Source: an uncultured Collinsella sp. (GTDB lineage Bacteria > Actinomycetota > Coriobacteriia > Coriobacteriales > Coriobacteriaceae). Taken from it: 64,000 nt of DNA. Below the pieces are notes generated by a model, which saw nothing but the letters and a program-made list of their open reading frames with translations, had not been told where the DNA came from and did not search any database. The DNA is taken from the NCBI GenBank assembly GCA_958451615.1, contig CAUDQR010000010.1:20456-84455 (forward strand). Direction: 5' to 3'. This document shows, piece after piece, positions 61,403-64,000 of the stretch (position 1 is its first letter; the number at the start of each line of letters is the position of its first letter). The translations under genes and the position numbers were made by a program.

Positions 61403-61579
61403 TCAGCCCGCATAGTCAGCCGCTTCGCTTTCAGCCCCAACCTTGATACAAGCGTAGACGACGAGCGTGCACAGCCCCATGCCCATTCCAATCAGGTGCA
61501 GCAGGAAGGCCATTCTGCTCGCCTTCCTCTTCGCCTTCATGCGGCTTCTCGGGGGCGGACCCGTCCGGGCGGCACCCAT
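61403..61579 (-). CDS. Possible small membrane protein (58 aa)
   Basis: A minus-strand frame from ATG 61579 (or ATG 61540) reads a basic stretch KAKRKASR, then MAFLLHLIGMGMGLCTLVVYACIKVG, a single hydrophobic helix, and an acidic end. No clear ribosome-binding site is present. It could be a real small membrane protein or the tail of a lost gene. I do not recognise it. Confidence 0.3.
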   Translation of the reverse strand: MGAARTGPPPRSRMKAKRKASRMAFLLHLIGMGMGLCTLVVYACIKVGAESEAADYAG

Positions 61580-61656
61580 GAGGCAACCGAGGGCATGTAC
61601 AGGGCACAGGGGCAGTAGACCACTGTATGAATCTCACGTACATAGCACAACGGCAG

Positions 61657-61702
61657 GCCCGTGCATTGCAGACCGCTGCTGGCTGCAATGCACGGGGCTT
61701 TT
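61657..61702 (+). terminator. Strong 15-bp hairpin with T-run
   Basis: GCCCGTGCATTGCAG (61657-61671) pairs with CTGCAATGCACGGGGC (61683-61698), followed by TTTTGC. It has terminator form on the plus strand, although no plus-strand gene lies just before it; it could be left over from lost mobile DNA. Confidence 0.6.
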
Positions 61703-61721
61703 GCAGGCCAATGGTTTGTAG

Positions 61722-62108
61722 TTAGTTTGTTGCTCTTTGGCAGCTTTGGCTCATAGCGGCCTTAAAAAAGCCACCATTGTATTTGCGATTTCCAGCGTGA
61801 TTCTGCTGTAGACATGTAGGATGCTTCAGTAGTACAGAGTCGAGCTCATTGACGAGTTCCGGCATCTCGCTTGTGGGCAAAACCCTCTCGAGCGAGTGGA
61901 GCCTATTGCTTAAATCGCGCCCGCGCGGCCTTGCACAGCAAAGCCGATCGTCGCGCGCAAATGTTTCGAAAATCGACAAGAATCTCAATGACTTCAAGGA
62001 GGCTTTGAGGCTCCATTCTGTCCTCCTGCTTGCCAGACAGCTCCTGAATCGTACGGATGGAATGAGACCGCAACATCTTGTGCCTAGCAATGGCTCTAAA
62101 AACCACAT
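61722..62108 (-). pseudogene. Abi_2-like abortive infection protein, C-terminal relic
   Basis: On the minus strand one frame reads SLLEVIEILVDFRNICA and the overlapping frame continues ARDDRLCCARPRGRDLSNRLHSLERVLPTSEMPELVNELDSVLLKH. Together they recreate the C-terminal signature of Abi_2 (AbiD/AbiF) proteins, LxDFRNxCAHxxRLxxxRP, with one frameshift at the junction (about 61960). The N-terminal two thirds are absent. Recognition rests on this motif only, so confidence is moderate. Confidence 0.45.
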
Positions 62109-62122
62109 TTTTAAAGCACGGT

Positions 62123-62131
62123 TGTTATAAT
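62123..62131 (+). promoter_or_regulatory. Extended -10 promoter of the CBASS-like pair
   Basis: TGTTATAAT is a perfect extended -10 (TGnTATAAT). It overlaps an ATG at 62130, so translation more likely starts at ATG 62169. No good -35 box is seen. Confidence 0.6.
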
Positions 62132-62168
62132 GTCAGACACTAGAACATCTGTTTGGAAAGGCGGTTAT

Positions 62169-63476
62169 ATGACAAATAGCGCAGACTTTGAATCATTCTT
62201 GAAGGACATCAATCCCAGCAAGAGCACCATTGATGAAGCGAGTCGACTTCACCGAAATCTCAGGGACCATCTTAAGGCAAGTGAGACCTATGGGGCTATA
62301 TGCAAGGACACATACCTCTCGGGTTCATACGCCAAGCAGACCTTCATACGACCGAAGAAAGATTCTGACAGCTGCGATATTGACGTCATCGTTGAGACAA
62401 ACCACTCCATCAACGATTCCCCGTTTTGCGTCTTGCTCGAGCTCGAGGATGCGATACGTGAGCGCGAGTGCTACAAGAACGTCAGAGTGCAAACGCATTC
62501 CATCGGCATTGACATGGCAAACTTCCATCTCGATGTTGTCCCTTTGGTCAATGATGAAGACGGCCTTCTCTACATCGGTTCGAAAGACGATAGCGAATGG
62601 AGGCAGACGAATCCAAAAGAGCATCTCACTTGGTCGACTGAGGTTAACAAAGAGTTCAACGGGGATTACAAGCCTCTAGTGAAGATAATGAAGTGGTGGA
62701 GAAGGGAGAACTGCCCAAGTTTGGTGAAGTTCCCTAAGGGCATCACCCTTGAGAAGATGATCGCCGACAACCTCCCTGAAGCAGGGTTGTCAATCGAGGA
62801 TTGCGTTATGCAGGTAATGGCAAACCTTGCGGTTGCATACGCTGATGAACTCGACTCGTACCAGGTTCCCTTCATTGAGGATCCAGCCATAGAGGGAAAC
62901 AACCTTGCCGGAAAGTACTGCTATAACGATTTCGCCCAGTTCGTGGACAAACTCAACGAGCACCTCTCGCATCTTGCGGATGAGGGAACCGGCAACAGCG
63001 TCTGGAAGCAAATACTTGGAAACAACTTCCCATCGGGAGGCCCTTCGTGCGGAACCACGTCATCAGCTAAGTCAAAAAATCAACAGTACGCATTGTCTGT
63101 TCAGCACAGGCAACCGTTAGGCTTCCCCATGCAGGCTCGTAAGCCAAATGCAACAATTACGGCAACGGTCAAATTGCCTTCAGGAGAAATACGAGTACTC
63201 GAAAACGATGGCGCGCCCATACCGAAGGGCTCCACTATCATGTACAGAGTGAACTGTGGGCCGGTAAAAGATGGCAAGGTAAAGTGGCAGGTCACGAATA
63301 CCGGCGATGAAGCTATGAAGGTTTGCCCTAGGGGTGGTTTCGAGCTCCCAAACATAGAAAAGACTTCCCGTCGCGAGGAGACGGCGTATACGGGAAAACA
63401 CTATGTTCAATGTTTTGTAATTCGAAGGGGCTATTGCGTCCGTTGGAGCAACCCGTTCTTCATCAATGTTGAGTAG
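62169..63476 (+). CDS. CBASS-type cyclic-oligonucleotide synthase (SMODS) with AGS-C sensor domain
   Basis: The 435-aa protein has a nucleotidyltransferase domain of the CD-NTase (SMODS) class. LSGSYAKQTFIRPKKDSDSCDIDVIV carries Gly52-Ser53 and metal-binding Asp70 and Asp72; the third Asp is Asp122 in FHLDVVP. The helical part continues to about 310. The last about 115 residues (QPLGFPMQARKPNATITATVKL...GSTIMYRVNCGPVKDGKVKWQVTNTGDEAMKV) match the beta-rich AGS-C sensor domain described next to SMODS enzymes. The catalytic triad is intact, so it should make a cyclic nucleotide on phage sensing. ATG 62169 follows GGAAAGGCGG and fits the -10 at 62126. The downstream gene starts 10 nt after its stop. 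Confidence 0.87.
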   Translation: MTNSADFESFLKDINPSKSTIDEASRLHRNLRDHLKASETYGAICKDTYLSGSYAKQTFIRPKKDSDSCDIDVIVETNHSINDSPFCVLLELEDAIRERECYKNVRVQTHSIGIDMANFHLDVVPLVNDEDGLLYIGSKDDSEWRQTNPKEHLTWSTEVNKEFNGDYKPLVKIMKWWRRENCPSLVKFPKGITLEKMIADNLPEAGLSIEDCVMQVMANLAVAYADELDSYQVPFIEDPAIEGNNLAGKYCYNDFAQFVDKLNEHLSHLADEGTGNSVWKQILGNNFPSGGPSCGTTSSAKSKNQQYALSVQHRQPLGFPMQARKPNATITATVKLPSGEIRVLENDGAPIPKGSTIMYRVNCGPVKDGKVKWQVTNTGDEAMKVCPRGGFELPNIEKTSRREETAYTGKHYVQCFVIRRGYCVRWSNPFFINVE

Positions 63477-63486
63477 GTGTTAATCG

Positions 63487-63960
63487 ATGGATATCAACAA
63501 CGTAATCTCTGGCATTCTTTCTGTTGAAGGAACCATATCTCTCGTGCTCGAATTCATCGGATTCCTGTCGGTCATCGCAATGGTTATCGGAGCCTTCACG
63601 CGTCTCGGTAAAGCGGCGTGGCGCTTTGGCTTTGCGCTGTACGGCAAGAAGATAATGATTGTTGCGAATGACGAGGACTACCACGATCTCGAAGAGGATC
63701 TTTCCGACTCTGGTCTGATCAAGAGGAAGAACATACAACGCGTTTCGGATAAACATATATCCAAGGTAAAGGATGCGCTCCTGCTGATTGTGGTTTACGG
63801 ATATTTAAACAAAGATGACTTTAGAGAGATTATCAACAGCAAGAGCTCTCGATGCGGCCTTATCGTTCACTGCCCGCCGGAAAAGGGCCGAATCGACGAT
63901 GATGAGATGGGGCTCCTTAGCAAAACCGCATTTACCGCGCTTTGCAATTGGCTCTGTTAG
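63487..63960 (+). CDS. Putative membrane-anchored effector of the CBASS-like pair
   Basis: This 157-aa protein belongs to no family I recognise. Residues about 14-38 (TISLVLEFIGFLSVIAMVIGAF) form one hydrophobic helix. A basic stretch follows, then a compact alpha/beta domain (about 50-157) with alternating strands and helices: KKIMIVANDEDYHDLEEDL, NIQRVSDKHISKVKDALLLIVVYGY, SRCGLIVHCPPEKGRIDDDEMGLL, FTALCNWLC. The layout suggests a Rossmann-like ligand or NTPase domain on a membrane anchor, as for CBASS effectors that damage the membrane. It lacks SAVED, TIR, HNH, NucC and patatin motifs. The 10-nt spacing from the synthase gene argues for a joint operon. Confidence 0.7.
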   Translation: MDINNVISGILSVEGTISLVLEFIGFLSVIAMVIGAFTRLGKAAWRFGFALYGKKIMIVANDEDYHDLEEDLSDSGLIKRKNIQRVSDKHISKVKDALLLIVVYGYLNKDDFREIINSKSSRCGLIVHCPPEKGRIDDDEMGLLSKTAFTALCNWLC

Positions 63961-64000
63961 ACCAAATTTGACACGATCGGCTGTTCGTCGAACCGGGAAA

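Overview
The window looks like a chromosomal segment of a Gram-positive, GC-rich gut actinobacterium of the Coriobacteriia, most likely a Collinsella. This is inferred from gene content (an anaerobic-type cobalamin block, a GH13-GH77 fusion, a five-gene glycogen operon, a LoaP-type NusG paralogue leading a capsule cluster), from the GC-rich codon use and from the abundance of palindromic intergenic repeats. No 16S gene is present, so the genus is an inference.

Layout. 1-4472 (+): the end of a cobalamin operon (cobD, cobQ, cob(I)alamin adenosyltransferase, cbiC, precorrin-6A reductase), genes overlapping or nearly so. 4494-4652: an IS21 istA relic and a 69-nt palindrome. 4665-8061 (-): a MacAB-like export system. 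8194-9909 (-): L,D-transpeptidase. 10059-11666 (-): L-serine dehydratase. 11979-13259 (-): metK. 13662-20873 (+): a translation and replication block (gltX, priA, def, fmt, rsmB). 21323-24944 (-): an FmdB-type zinc ribbon and a GH13-GH77 fusion. 25374-34894 (-): glgB-glgP-glgC-glgD-glgA. 35226-36566 (+): HAD phosphatase and thiamine pyrophosphokinase, then tRNA-Ala(GGC).

37476-55412 (+) is a surface-polysaccharide cluster. It starts with a LoaP/NusG-like antiterminator behind a leader of about 700 nt with strong hairpins. A membrane dehydratase, an aminotransferase and a phosphoglycosyl transferase make and load the first sugar. Glycosyltransferases, an EpsG-type polymerase, a Wzx flippase, a deacetylase-like protein, a pyruvyl transferase and an FrhB-like protein follow. 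Then come an acyltransferase interrupted at a 10-G tract, a decayed acetyltransferase, a UDP-glucuronate epimerase and UDP-glucose dehydrogenase. Most of the cluster (about 37-50 kb) is visibly more AT-rich than the flanks.

55622-63960 is accessory DNA: an unrecognised membrane protein with a helical-repeat-like body, a graveyard of IS3, IS256, IS21 and IS66 fragments, an AIPR-family phage-resistance protein, a frameshifted Abi_2-like relic, and a two-gene CBASS-like pair (SMODS nucleotidyltransferase with an AGS-C sensor, plus a small membrane-anchored putative effector that I do not recognise). This pair is the best candidate for an undescribed system.

Intergenic DNA carries several palindrome families. 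The most notable are two elements of about 133 nt (21034-21165 and 25150-25283). They share internal sequence at matching offsets, but their 14-bp arms differ completely in sequence while each stays perfectly complementary, as expected for a structured RNA or a single-strand-recognised element.
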